NCBI RefSeq assembly: GCF_017876575.1
Contig: NZ_JAGIOE010000001.1
Span: 1,488,001 to 1,552,000, forward strand
DNA length: 64,000 bases
Direction of reading: 5' to 3'
Origin: Paeniglutamicibacter psychrophenolicus
Lineage (GTDB): Bacteria; Actinomycetota; Actinomycetes; Actinomycetales; Micrococcaceae
A program made the position numbers and the translations under genes. The notes under the pieces are model-generated. The model made no database searches. It was not told the origin of the DNA and worked only from the letters and a program-made list of their open reading frames with translations. Of this stretch, positions 8,913-17,340 are shown piece after piece (within the stretch, counting starts at the first letter, position 1; every line of letters starts with the position of its first letter).

Positions 8913-9587
8913 CTATGCGGTCCGGGAAGTTGCCAGCAGACCGTTGACGATCGCGCGCAGCCCCGTGTGGAACGCGGCGTCGGCGCTGTGCCGGCCCGTG
9001 GCCCGCTGCGCCTCCAGGGCGCCCTCGAAGTTCGGGATGCTTCCCGCGTTCTCGCCGGGGTCGAAGATGTCCAGCGGGGCGGTGGCATCGAGGGCGGAGC
9101 CGAAGATGAACGATTCCAGGGCCACGATGGCGGGGATGATGTCTTCCTGCTTCCAGCCGGCGCTGGTGAATCCGGCCGCAACCTTTTCATACATTTCCAG
9201 CGTGCGCGGGGACCCCGAGACCGGCAGCACCGCGATCAGCGGGATCAGCGGCGCGTGCCCCGCGAAGATGTCGCGGTAGGTCACCGCCCAGGCCATCAGC
9301 GCCTCATCCAGCGGCAGGGTCTCGAACACCGTCGAGTCGACCCCGTCCATCACGATTTCCTGGATCCACTGCATGATCTCCTGCTTGGACTCCACGTGGT
9401 TGTACAGCGCCGAGGGGGAGACCGACAGGGATCTGGCCAGTGCCGACATGGTCAGGGTGGAGTATCCGCCCGCGACCACGAGCTTCAGCGCGGCCCGGGC
9501 AATGAGCTCCCGGTCCAGCACCACCGACCTCGGGCGCCCGGCGCGGCGGCGCGGCGCGGCCGTGGAAGATGCTGGTTCGTGGTTCAA
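8913..9587 (-). CDS. TetR/AcrR-family regulator, divergent from the amine-oxidase operon
   Basis: 224 aa. The N-terminal HTH (about residues 25-75) contains MSALARSLSVSPSALYNHV, the classical TetR recognition helix. The remaining helices form the ligand/dimer domain, with no recognised effector signature. It starts 110 bp from the divergent amine-oxidase gene, and the gap contains a perfect inverted repeat at 9654-9674. Control of the amine oxidase, stress protein and permease operon, and of itself, is therefore likely. A polyamine or its aldehyde would be the obvious inducer, but that is inference. Confidence 0.9.
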   Translation of the reverse strand: MNHEPASSTAAPRRRAGRPRSVVLDRELIARAALKLVVAGGYSTLTMSALARSLSVSPSALYNHVESKQEIMQWIQEIVMDGVDSTVFETLPLDEALMAWAVTYRDIFAGHAPLIPLIAVLPVSGSPRTLEMYEKVAAGFTSAGWKQEDIIPAIVALESFIFGSALDATAPLDIFDPGENAGSIPNFEGALEAQRATGRHSADAAFHTGLRAIVNGLLATSRTA

Positions 9588-9653
9588 GTTCCGCTCCTGA
9601 CGTGGCCCACTTCACAATACTGCACAACATGGCCTAATATGGAACCAGTCTAG

Positions 9654-9674
9654 TAAATGAACGTCATTCATTTA
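9654..9674. promoter_or_regulatory. TetR operator candidate (inverted repeat)
   Basis: TAAATGAA at 9654-9661 and TTCATTTA at 9667-9674 are perfect 8-bp arms around CGTCA. The site lies in the 110-bp divergent region, ending 23 bp before the amine-oxidase ATG at 9698, where a bound repressor would block transcription or translation initiation. Confidence 0.65.
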
Positions 9675-9697
9675 GAACATCGGAAGAAGTGGACATC

Positions 9698-11122
9698 ATG
9701 ACAACCCTGGATCGCGACGTCGTCATCATCGGAGCCGGCCCCTCGGGCCTGACCGCAGCCTACGAGCTGCGCAAGGCGGGAAAGACCGTCGCAGTGCTCG
9801 AGGCCCGCGACCGCGTCGGCGGCCGCACCTGGAGCCAGGACATGGATGGGGCCACCATCGAAATCGGCGGCCAGTGGATCTCCCCGGACCAGACGGGCCT
9901 ATACTCGCTGATCGAGGAACTGGGCATCGAGACCTTCGAACGCTACAAGGAAGGCGCCTCGGTCTACATGGCGGCAGACGGCACCCGCACCGTCTACACC
10001 GGCGAGGACTTCCCGGTGGCCGAATCCACCGTCGCCGAAATGAACAAGCTCATCGCCGAGATGGACCGCCTCACCGCGCAGGTCGACCCGGACGCCCCGT
10101 GGGAGCACCCGCAGGCAGCCGAACTGGACATGATCTCCTTCCACCACTGGCTGCGCACCCTCTCCGACGACGAGGTGGCCTGCAACAACGTCGGCCTGTT
10201 CATCGCCGGCGGCATGCTCACCAAGCCCGCCCACACCTTCTCCGCACTGCAGGCGCTGTTGATGTCCTCCTCCGCCGGTTCCTTCTCCAACCTGGTCGAC
10301 GAGGACTTCATCCTGGACCGCCGCATGGTCGGCACCATGCAGGGCGTCTCCATCGCCGTGGCGCAGCGCCTGGGCGAGGACGTGTACCTGAACAACCCGG
10401 TCCTCAAGCTCGACTGGTCCGACGAGGGCGTGACCGCCTACGGCGCGGACGTCACCGTCACCGCCAAGAAGGTCATTATTGCCGTTCCGCCGAACCTGTA
10501 CTCGCGCATCTCCTACAACCCGCCGCTGCCGCGCCGCCAGCACGTGACCCACCAGCACCAGTCCATGGGCCTGGTCATCAAGGTCCACGCCGTCTACGAG
10601 ACCCCGTTCTGGCGCGAAGAGGGCCTCTCGGGCACCTGCTTCGGCCCGTCCTCGATCGTGCAGGAAATCTACGACAACACCTACCACGAGGAAACCACCG
10701 GCACCCTGGTCGGCTTCATCTCCGACCTGCAGGCCGACGCGATGTTCGAGCTCTCCGAAACCGAGCGCAAGGAAACCATCCTCAAGGACATGGCCACCTA
10801 CCTGGGCCCCAAGGCGCTGGAAGCGAAGGTCTTCTACCTCTCCGACTTCGGCTCGGAGGAATGGACCCGCGGCGCCTACGCCACCAGCTACGACCTGGGC
10901 GGGCTGTTCCGCTTCGGGCCCGACCAGAACAAGAACGTCGGCCCGATCTACTTCTCCTCCTCGGACCTGGCCGGCGAGGGCTACCAGCACGTGGACGGTG
11001 CCGTGCGCATGGGACGGCGCGCCGCCGCCCGCATCGCCGCTGCCGTCGACGGCACCGACGAAGACCTGGGGTACGACGGAGTCATCTCCAAGTTCGGCAC
11101 CCTGACCTCGCTGGACGCCTAG
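9698..11122 (+). CDS. puo: Flavin monoamine oxidase, putrescine-oxidase-like
   Basis: 474 aa from the ATG at 9698; an upstream in-frame GTG at 9689 is less likely because it leaves no room for a ribosome binding site. The N-terminus MTTLDRDVVIIGAGPSG contains the FAD dinucleotide-binding loop, then EARDRVGGRTW and GGQWISPDQTGLY, hallmarks of flavin amine oxidases. The C-terminal FAD motif is SSSDLAGEGYQHVDGAV. From memory, N-terminal similarity to actinobacterial putrescine oxidase is high. The reaction would oxidise putrescine (or a related primary amine) to aminobutanal, ammonia and H2O2. The downstream APC permease could import the amine. Other amine substrates cannot be excluded. Confidence 0.88.
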   Translation: MTTLDRDVVIIGAGPSGLTAAYELRKAGKTVAVLEARDRVGGRTWSQDMDGATIEIGGQWISPDQTGLYSLIEELGIETFERYKEGASVYMAADGTRTVYTGEDFPVAESTVAEMNKLIAEMDRLTAQVDPDAPWEHPQAAELDMISFHHWLRTLSDDEVACNNVGLFIAGGMLTKPAHTFSALQALLMSSSAGSFSNLVDEDFILDRRMVGTMQGVSIAVAQRLGEDVYLNNPVLKLDWSDEGVTAYGADVTVTAKKVIIAVPPNLYSRISYNPPLPRRQHVTHQHQSMGLVIKVHAVYETPFWREEGLSGTCFGPSSIVQEIYDNTYHEETTGTLVGFISDLQADAMFELSETERKETILKDMATYLGPKALEAKVFYLSDFGSEEWTRGAYATSYDLGGLFRFGPDQNKNVGPIYFSSSDLAGEGYQHVDGAVRMGRRAAARIAAAVDGTDEDLGYDGVISKFGTLTSLDA

Positions 11123-11127
11123 GTTCC

Positions 11128-12006
11128 ATGCGCTATTTGATCGGATACACCGCCGACGCCCGCGGCGCGGAGGCCATCGCGCTCGCCGCGGCGCTGGGCG
11201 GGCCCACGGCCCACCTGGACATCGCCCTGGTCCTGCCCGAGGACACCCCGTTCTCGGCCACCTACCCGGGCAGCGACCACGGCTACTCCTCCATCCTGGC
11301 GGACCAGGTCGACGCCTGGGCCAAGGAAGCGCTCAACCTGGTTCCGGCCGGCCCCACCGCCCGGGTCATCGCCCGCGCGGTCGCCTCCCCGGCCGCCGGA
11401 TTGATCGCCATGGCCAAGGAAACCGGTGCCCAGGTCATCGTGCTCGGCGGGCGCAAGCGCCACGTGGCCGGGTTCTTTGTCCCGGGCTCGGTGGCCAGCT
11501 CGCTGCTGCACGCCTCGCCGTTCCCGGTGGCCATGAGCACCCCCGGCGCCGTCGCGTCCCTGGAAAGGGCAGCGGGCAAGCTCAGCCGGATCACCGCATT
11601 CGTCGGGACCCGGCCCGGTGCCCGCTCCGTGGTGCAGGCGGCCGCAACTGCGGCGAGCAACCAGAAACTGGCGTTGCGCGTGGTGTCCCTGGTGGCCCAG
11701 GACCGTGCCTCTGCCGATTCCGCGGAAGCGGGCGACTGCCTCGAACGCGCCCGGGCCACCGCCGCCGCGATCGTTCAGGAGCTTGGCGTCACCGCCGAGA
11801 TCACAGTGGCCTCCGGCACCGGCATCGACGATGCCATCGCCGAACTCGACTGGGAGGACGGCGAAATCGCCGTCGTCGGCTCGAGCCGCCTGGCGCGCAA
11901 GCGCCGGCTCTTCCTGGGCACCACGGCCCAACGCATGCTGCGGACCCTGCCTGTCCCGATGGTTGTGGTTCCCAAGAACCACAAGCCCGAACCGGTCAGC
12001 TCCTAG
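11128..12006 (+). CDS. Tandem universal stress protein (UspA-type)
   Basis: 292 aa, made of two Usp domains, about residues 1-140 and 145-285. Each has the nucleotide-loop pattern: VLGGRKRHVAGFFVPGSVAS in the first and VVGSSRLARKRRLFLGTTAQ in the second. ATG lies 5 bp after the oxidase stop, so the genes are cotranscribed and possibly coupled. Linking a stress protein to an amine catabolic operon fits a response to H2O2 or aldehyde made by the oxidase, but this is inference. The G-x2-G-x9-G-type ATP loop is recognisable but imperfect in both copies. Confidence 0.88.
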   Translation: MRYLIGYTADARGAEAIALAAALGGPTAHLDIALVLPEDTPFSATYPGSDHGYSSILADQVDAWAKEALNLVPAGPTARVIARAVASPAAGLIAMAKETGAQVIVLGGRKRHVAGFFVPGSVASSLLHASPFPVAMSTPGAVASLERAAGKLSRITAFVGTRPGARSVVQAAATAASNQKLALRVVSLVAQDRASADSAEAGDCLERARATAAAIVQELGVTAEITVASGTGIDDAIAELDWEDGEIAVVGSSRLARKRRLFLGTTAQRMLRTLPVPMVVVPKNHKPEPVSS

Positions 12007-12024
12007 CACCAATCCCCGCATGAC

Positions 12025-12069
12025 GGTGCCGCGCTTCCCCCTGCCCGCCAGGGAAGGAGGCGCGGCACC
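12025..12069 (+). promoter_or_regulatory. Intercistronic hairpin between the stress protein and permease
   Basis: GGTGCCGCGC at 12025-12034 pairs perfectly with GCGCGGCACC at 12060-12069; an inner TTCCC/GGGAA stem strengthens it. No T-run follows, and the permease ribosome site (AAGGA) comes just after. It may act as a partial attenuator or mRNA stabiliser within the operon. Confidence 0.5.
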
Positions 12070-12091
12070 GCCTGGATGAAGGAATACAACC

Positions 12092-13618
12092 ATGAGTCGT
12101 GACACAGCGACCGAATCCCGCGCCACACAGGCGGCCGAATCAGGCCTGGGCGACAAGGGCCTGTCCAAGGGCACCGTCGGCGTGCTTGGTGCCGTGGTCA
12201 TCGGCATCTCCTGCATTGCCCCGGCCTACACCCTGACCGCCGCCCTGGGCCCCACGGTCGCCGAGGTCGGCACCCAGCTGCCGGCGATCTTCCTGGCCGG
12301 GTTCCTGCCGATGCTGCTGGTGGCCCTGGGCTACCGCGAGCTGAACTCGGCGATGCCGGACTCCGGCACCTCGTTCACCTGGGCCACCCGCGCCTTCGGC
12401 CCCTGGATCGGCTGGATGGGCGGCTGGGGCCTGATCGCCGCCACCATCATCGTGCTCTCCAACCTGGCAGCGGTCGCGGTGGACTTCTTCTACCTGCTGA
12501 TCGCCCAGCTCACCGGCAACGACGCCATCGCCGAGCTGACGCGCAACCTGTGGGTCAACATCCCCACGACGCTGGTGTTCATCGCCGCCGCCTGCTGGAT
12601 CTCCTACCGCGGCATGCAAACCACCAAGACCTTCCAATACGCACTGGTCGCCTTCCAGCTCGTGGTGCTCACCTGGTTCGCCGTGGCCGCATTCAGCCAC
12701 GTGAACAACGGCACCGCCTTCGACCCGACGCCGATCTCGCTGGATTGGTTCAACCCCATGGCCGTTGAATCCTTCGGCGCCTTCGCAGCCGGCGTCTCGC
12801 TGTCGATCTTCATCTTCTGGGGCTGGGACGTCACCCTGACAATGAACGAGGAAACCACGAACCCCGCCAAGGTCCCGGGCCGCGCCGCAACGCTGACGAT
12901 CCTGATCATCATGGGCATCTACATGGTCATATCTCTGGCCGTGATCTCCTACGCGGGCATCGGCGAGACGGGCCTGGGCGCCGGCAACCCGGAGAACCAG
13001 GAGTCGATCTTCGCGGTGCTGGCCGGACCGATCATGGGCCCGTTCGCGATCCTGATGTCCCTGGCCATCCTCTCCTCTTCGGCAGCCTCGCTGCAGTCCA
13101 CCCTGGTGTCCCCGGCCCGAACCATCCTGGCCATGGGCTACTACAAGGCGCTGCCCGAGCGCTTCGGCAAGGTCTCCCCGCGCTTCATGTCCCCCTCCAC
13201 GGCCACCATCACCGCCGGCTCCGCCGCCGCGGTGTTCTACGTGGTCACCCGGTTGCTGAGCGAAAACGCCCTGTGGGACACCATCACGGCCCTGGGCCTG
13301 ATGATCTGCTTCTACTACGGCGTCACCGCACTGGCCTGCGTCTGGTACTTCCGCCGCGAGGCGTTCGACACCGTGCGCGGCTTCTTCTTCAAGTTCCTGG
13401 CCCCGCTGGTGGGCGGGGTGATCCTGCTGGTGATGTTCGCCAGCACCGCACGCGATTCCATGGACCCGGACTACGGCTCGGGTTCCAACATCGCGGGGCT
13501 GGGCATGGTGTTCATCCTGGGCATGGGCGTGCTGCTCCTGGGCGTGGGCGTGATGTTCTACATGCGCATCCGCCAACCCGGGTTCTTCAAGGGCGAGACG
13601 CTCAAGCGCATGCTGTAG
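12092..13618 (+). CDS. APC-family amino-acid/polyamine permease
   Basis: 508 aa with about 12 membrane helices. The first, opening GTVGVLGAVVIGISCIAPAY, carries the unwound glycine/proline region typical of APC transporters. The loop FTWATRAFGPWIGWMGGWG matches the conserved cytoplasmic signature of the family. The N-terminus (about 28 residues) is hydrophilic. It is the third gene after a putrescine-oxidase-like enzyme, so amine or polyamine uptake is the most economical role; amino-acid transport remains possible. A strong hairpin follows at 13642-13691. Confidence 0.88.
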   Translation: MSRDTATESRATQAAESGLGDKGLSKGTVGVLGAVVIGISCIAPAYTLTAALGPTVAEVGTQLPAIFLAGFLPMLLVALGYRELNSAMPDSGTSFTWATRAFGPWIGWMGGWGLIAATIIVLSNLAAVAVDFFYLLIAQLTGNDAIAELTRNLWVNIPTTLVFIAAACWISYRGMQTTKTFQYALVAFQLVVLTWFAVAAFSHVNNGTAFDPTPISLDWFNPMAVESFGAFAAGVSLSIFIFWGWDVTLTMNEETTNPAKVPGRAATLTILIIMGIYMVISLAVISYAGIGETGLGAGNPENQESIFAVLAGPIMGPFAILMSLAILSSSAASLQSTLVSPARTILAMGYYKALPERFGKVSPRFMSPSTATITAGSAAAVFYVVTRLLSENALWDTITALGLMICFYYGVTALACVWYFRREAFDTVRGFFFKFLAPLVGGVILLVMFASTARDSMDPDYGSGSNIAGLGMVFILGMGVLLLGVGVMFYMRIRQPGFFKGETLKRML

Positions 13619-13641
13619 CCGTCGGCCCGGCAATACCCCTT

Positions 13642-13691
13642 GTGGCTGTCGGTTTGGCGGGGGACATGTTCCCCGCCAAACCGGCAGCCAC
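13642..13691 (+). terminator. Long hairpin after the amine operon
   Basis: Arms of about 21 bp: 13642-13662 begins GTGGCTGTCGGTTTGGCGGG and pairs with 13671-13691, with one G-T wobble. The loop is about 8 bases. There is no T-run, but position and stem length suggest transcription termination or 3' end protection. Confidence 0.6.
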
Positions 13692-13790
13692 CTCGTTAAG
13701 CCCGAAACGCGACCACGTACCGGGCCCGGGCGGGCATGGGATGATTGAGGCCCGGGGGCATTGCCCCGGCACCTTCGAAGAAAGAGAGTC

Positions 13791-14321
13791 ATGAGCGAGG
13801 AACTTGTGGTGTTGTTGGCCGACGACGGCACCCGCATCGGAACGGCATCCAAGGCGCTGGTGCACACCGCGCACACGCCCCTGCACCTGGCCTTCTCCTG
13901 CTACCTCTACGATGGCCAGGGCCGGATCCTGATGACCCGGCGGGCCCTGTCCAAGAAGACCTGGGCCGGGGTGTGGACCAACTCGTTCTGCGGGCACCCG
14001 GGCGAGGGTGAATCATTCGAGGACGCCATCGCCAGACGCGCCGAGCAGGAACTGGGCACCACGATCTCCTCGATCGCCCCGCTGCTTCCGGACTTCGCCT
14101 ACCGCGCAGTGGATGCCTCCGGAATCGTCGAGAACGAGATCTGCCCGGTCTTCTCCGCGCTGATCACTTCCGAGCTGGCCCCCAACCCGGACGAGGTCGC
14201 AGAGTACGCATGGGTCGACCCCCAGGCGCTGAAGACCGCCGCGCTGGCCACGCCATTCGCCTTTTCCCCGTGGCTGCTGGAGCAGATCGGCCAGGGTTCG
14301 CTGGACGGCACCCGCCCCTGA
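13791..14321 (+). CDS. idi: Isopentenyl-diphosphate delta-isomerase, type I
   Basis: 176 aa, Nudix fold. Cys67 lies in TNSFCGHPG and Glu116 in VENEICPVF, the same catalytic positions as in E. coli Idi. The Nudix-like box RRAEQELG and the WVDP motif are present. It interconverts IPP and DMAPP in isoprenoid synthesis, supplying quinones and carotenoids. The start at 13791 is preceded by AAAGAGAG. It is a single gene bounded by hairpins on both sides, not next to other isoprenoid genes. Confidence 0.95.
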   Translation: MSEELVVLLADDGTRIGTASKALVHTAHTPLHLAFSCYLYDGQGRILMTRRALSKKTWAGVWTNSFCGHPGEGESFEDAIARRAEQELGTTISSIAPLLPDFAYRAVDASGIVENEICPVFSALITSELAPNPDEVAEYAWVDPQALKTAALATPFAFSPWLLEQIGQGSLDGTRP

Positions 14322-14344
14322 ATGGTGCCCGGCACAGTCCGCCG

Positions 14345-14377
14345 ACCTTCCCTCGCCTTGGCGCGGGGGAAGGTTTT
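14345..14377 (+). terminator. Rho-independent terminator of idi
   Basis: ACCTTCCC at 14345-14352 pairs with GGGAAGGT at 14367-14374 and runs into TTTT. It begins 24 bp after the idi stop. Confidence 0.8.
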
Positions 14378-14462
14378 CGCATTTCCCGGACCGCTACGTG
14401 AAACACCGTCGGTACAGGCCAGGGTTCGGATCAAGGGGAAAAGCGGCGAGCATCGCCACGGC

Positions 14463-14490
14463 AAATTTACTAGGAAGACCTAGTAAATTT
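14463..14490. promoter_or_regulatory. 28-bp perfect inverted repeat upstream of etfB
   Basis: AAATTTACTAGG at 14463-14474 and CCTAGTAAATTT at 14479-14490 are exact 12-bp reverse complements around AAGA. It lies 61 bp upstream of the etfB start, where a promoter is expected. No T-run and no position at a gene end argue for a terminator. It is most like an operator for a dimeric TetR-type repressor that is not encoded beside it. Confidence 0.7.
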
Positions 14491-14551
14491 TGGCCCTTCC
14501 CAGTAGAGTCGCGAATGAGTGAATGACACTGCACCCGGGAAGGGAAAACGG

Positions 14552-15316
14552 ATGAAGATCGCGGTTTTGATCAAGCAGGTTCCGGACACCGCCGAGGAAC
14601 GGATCCTGGATCCGGGAAGCGGACGGGTGGACCGCGAGGCAAGCGACCCGGTGATCGACGAGATCACCGAGCGCGCCCTGGAACTGGCCCTGACCGTCAA
14701 GGACCGGGACAAGTCCACCGAGGTGGTGGTCGTGTCCATGGGGCCGGCCGACACCGTCAAATCCATTCGCAAGGCCCTGTCGATGGGCGCCGACTCCGGG
14801 ATCCACGTGCTGGATGACTTCCTGGCCGGGGCCGATCTGGTGCTCACCGCCAGGATGCTGGCCGCCGCGCTGCGCGACACCGGTGCGGACCTGGTCATCG
14901 CCGGCAACGAGTCCACCGACGGGCGCGCCGGAATGCTCCCGGCCATGGTCGCAGAGCACCTTTCCCTGCCCATGCTCGGCTCCCTGGTTTCCGTGGAGAT
15001 CGGCAGCGACTCGGTCACCGGCCGTCGGCAAAACGAATCCGGCACCCAGGAGGTCGCCGCGACCTACCCGGCCATCATCACCGTGACCGAACGCTTCCCC
15101 GAGGCCCGCTTCCCCAACTTCAAGGGCATCCTGGGCGCCAAGCGCAAGCCCGTGCAAACCCTCTCCGCCACCGATCTCGGCGGGGAGACCAGAGCGGCCA
15201 GCACCGTGCTTGATGTCTCCCAGCGCCCGGCCCGCACCGCCGGGGCCAAGATCACCGACGACGGTAACGCCGCCGCCGAACTCGTCGACTTCCTCGCCGC
15301 CCGGCGCCTGATCTAG
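14552..15316 (+). CDS. etfB: Electron transfer flavoprotein beta subunit
   Basis: 254 aa from [15 protein letters not shown], with GGGAAGGGAA as ribosome site. The frame is open before this, but the family start is unambiguous. It contains the AMP-binding-side motifs of EtfB such as the region [20 protein letters not shown] and the C-terminal recognition-loop region. Together with EtfA it accepts electrons from acyl-CoA dehydrogenases. It is the first gene of an operon with etfA, a cytochrome b and an acyl-CoA dehydrogenase, and it lies just after a 28-bp palindrome. Confidence 0.96.
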   Translation: MKIAVLIKQVPDTAEERILDPGSGRVDREASDPVIDEITERALELALTVKDRDKSTEVVVVSMGPADTVKSIRKALSMGADSGIHVLDDFLAGADLVLTARMLAAALRDTGADLVIAGNESTDGRAGMLPAMVAEHLSLPMLGSLVSVEIGSDSVTGRRQNESGTQEVAATYPAIITVTERFPEARFPNFKGILGAKRKPVQTLSATDLGGETRAASTVLDVSQRPARTAGAKITDDGNAAAELVDFLAARRLI

Positions 15317-15330
15317 CAAAGGACCGTTCC

Positions 15331-16299
15331 ATGGCAAACATCCTGGCCCTGGTAGAACTGACCCACACCGGACACCTGGCCGCATCGGCCCGCGGCCTGC
15401 TGGCCGTCGCCGCCCGGCTCGGCACCCCCGTGGCCGTCACCGCCTCCGAAACCGCCTTGGACCCGGCCGCCGCTGCGCGGCTGGCCGACCTCGGAGCCGC
15501 CACCATCCATGCGGTCCAGGTCCCCGGGGCCAACGGCACACTCATTACCCCGCTGGTCGACGCCCTTGCCGACGCCGTGGCCGCCCACGCACCGGCCGCG
15601 GTGCTCGTGGATGCCTCCGTCGACGGGCGCGAGGCTGCCGCACGCCTGGCCGTGCGCACCGGCGGCGGCCTGCTGGCCGACGTCGTGGACGCCGCATCCA
15701 CGGATGCCGGCATCGTCACCGAGCACTCGGTCTTCGGCGGCGGCTACACCGTCCACGCACAGGTCTCCGGCGCCCTGCCCATCATCACGCTGCGCTCCGG
15801 AGCCATCGACGAGTCCGCGGCCCCGGCCGCCGGAACGCTCAACGCGGTGACCCTCGCGCCACCCGCCACCCGCAGCGGGACCGTGACCTCCTTTGCCGAT
15901 GCCCCGGAAGACTCCGCGCGGCCCGAGCTGCGCGGTGCCGCCACCGTGGTCTCCGGCGGGCGCGGCCTGGGCTCGGCGGAAAACTTCGTGCTGGTCGAAC
16001 AGCTCGCCGACGCACTTGGCGGCGCAGTGGGCGCCTCCCGGGCCGCGGTCGACGCCGGCTACATCGCCCAGACCGCGCAGGTCGGGCAGACCGGCGTATC
16101 GGTATCCCCGCAGCTCTACGTGGCCCTGGGGATCTCCGGGGCCATCCAGCACCGCGCCGGGATGCAGACGGCCAAGACCATCGTGGCGATCAACAAGGAC
16201 GAGGACGCCCCGATCTTTGACATCGCCGACTTGGGGATCGTCGGAGATGTCTTTACGCTGGTTCCGCAGGTGATTGAGCTGCTCAAGTCCCGGACCTAG
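15331..16299 (+). CDS. etfA: Electron transfer flavoprotein alpha subunit
   Basis: 322 aa. The N-terminal domain starts [16 protein letters not shown]. The C-terminal FAD domain contains [11 protein letters not shown], then [18 protein letters not shown], and closes with [20 protein letters not shown], all characteristic of EtfA. The EtfAB heterodimer carries electrons from dehydrogenases to a membrane oxidoreductase. It starts 14 bp after etfB. An ETF:quinone oxidoreductase is not visible in the window; the next gene is a membrane cytochrome b instead. Confidence 0.96.
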   Translation: MANILALVELTHTGHLAASARGLLAVAARLGTPVAVTASETALDPAAAARLADLGAATIHAVQVPGANGTLITPLVDALADAVAAHAPAAVLVDASVDGREAAARLAVRTGGGLLADVVDAASTDAGIVTEHSVFGGGYTVHAQVSGALPIITLRSGAIDESAAPAAGTLNAVTLAPPATRSGTVTSFADAPEDSARPELRGAATVVSGGRGLGSAENFVLVEQLADALGGAVGASRAAVDAGYIAQTAQVGQTGVSVSPQLYVALGISGAIQHRAGMQTAKTIVAINKDEDAPIFDIADLGIVGDVFTLVPQVIELLKSRT

Positions 16300-16350
16300 C
16301 ACCCGGGACACCCCGAAGACGATCCAAACCACGAACGCGAGGCACCACAG

Positions 16351-17283
16351 ATGACGGCCCGGTCCACCCCCAAAAAGCAGGCCACCAACACCTGGGCACG
16401 AGCCGGCATCATCGCCGGGTCCCTGGTCGTCCTGCTGGTCATCGCCGTCTTCGTGGCCCGCTGGCTGGTCGGCCTCGAGTCGGTCAAGACGTGGTTGGAA
16501 ACCTACACCGGGCACTCTGCGCTGCCCACCGGCGCCCCGGTCGGGTTCCCGGCGTGGCTGGGCTGGCAGCACTTCCTGAACGTGTTCTTCCTGGTGCTGA
16601 TCGTGCGCACCGGCTGGCAGGTGCGCACCAATACCCGGCCCGCCGCCCACTGGGTGCGCAACAACAAGGGCTTGGTCCGCACCAAGGGCGCCCCGACAAA
16701 GATCAGCCTTGACCTCTGGTTCCACCTGACCCTCGATGCCCTGTGGGTGCTCAACGGCATCGTCTTCATCATCGTGCTCTTTATTTCCGGGCAGTGGGTG
16801 AGGATCGTGCCCACCAGCTGGGACATTTTCCCCAACGCGCTCTCGGCCGGGCTGCAGTACCTCTCGCTGGACTGGCCCACCGAGACCGGCTGGGTCAACT
16901 ACAACGCCCTGCAGGTGCTCGCCTACTTCGTGACCGTCTTCATCGCCGCCCCGCTGGCGATCGCCACGGGACTGCGCATGTCCGGCGCCTGGCCGAAGCA
17001 GGCCAAGGCCCTGAACAAGGCCTACCCGATGGAACTGGCCCGTGCCCTGCACTTCCCGGTCATGATCTACTTCGTTGCCTTCACCGTGGTGCACGTGGCC
17101 CTGGTGCTGGCCACCGGGGTGCTTCGGAACCTGAACCACATGTATGCGGCCAACGACTCGGCAGGATTCGCCGGGCTCATCATCTTCGCGGTGTCCATCG
17201 TGGTGATCGTGGGCGTCTGGTTCCTGGCCCAACCCGTCTTCCTGCGCCCGCTGGCCTCGCTGACCGGCAAGGTCGGCAAGTAA
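16351..17283 (+). CDS. Membrane cytochrome b with four candidate haem histidines
   Basis: 310 aa with about six hydrophobic helices, near residues 17-40, 70-90, 125-147, 185-205, 230-255 and 270-290. Histidines in or at the edges of helices lie at 74 (WQHFLNV), 125 (WFHLTL), 234 (ALHFPVM) and 248 (VVHVAL); the last pair is spaced 14, fitting bis-haem coordination. It resembles cytochrome b561 / formate-dehydrogenase gamma type subunits. It sits 51 bp after etfA and 57 bp before an acyl-CoA dehydrogenase, suggesting a role in passing electrons from ETF to the quinone pool. That is an inference, since no haem content can be read from sequence alone. Confidence 0.82.
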   Translation: MTARSTPKKQATNTWARAGIIAGSLVVLLVIAVFVARWLVGLESVKTWLETYTGHSALPTGAPVGFPAWLGWQHFLNVFFLVLIVRTGWQVRTNTRPAAHWVRNNKGLVRTKGAPTKISLDLWFHLTLDALWVLNGIVFIIVLFISGQWVRIVPTSWDIFPNALSAGLQYLSLDWPTETGWVNYNALQVLAYFVTVFIAAPLAIATGLRMSGAWPKQAKALNKAYPMELARALHFPVMIYFVAFTVVHVALVLATGVLRNLNHMYAANDSAGFAGLIIFAVSIVVIVGVWFLAQPVFLRPLASLTGKVGK

Positions 17284-17340
17284 CCAGGAAACACCTTCCG
17301 TCCATCCGCCCGCCCGCCACCGAAGACCCAGGAGCCGAGA

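Noticed and set aside
14463-14490. 28-bp inverted repeat as the terminator of idi
   Set aside because: idi already has a terminator at 14345-14377, and the repeat has no T-run and lies in the etfB promoter region.
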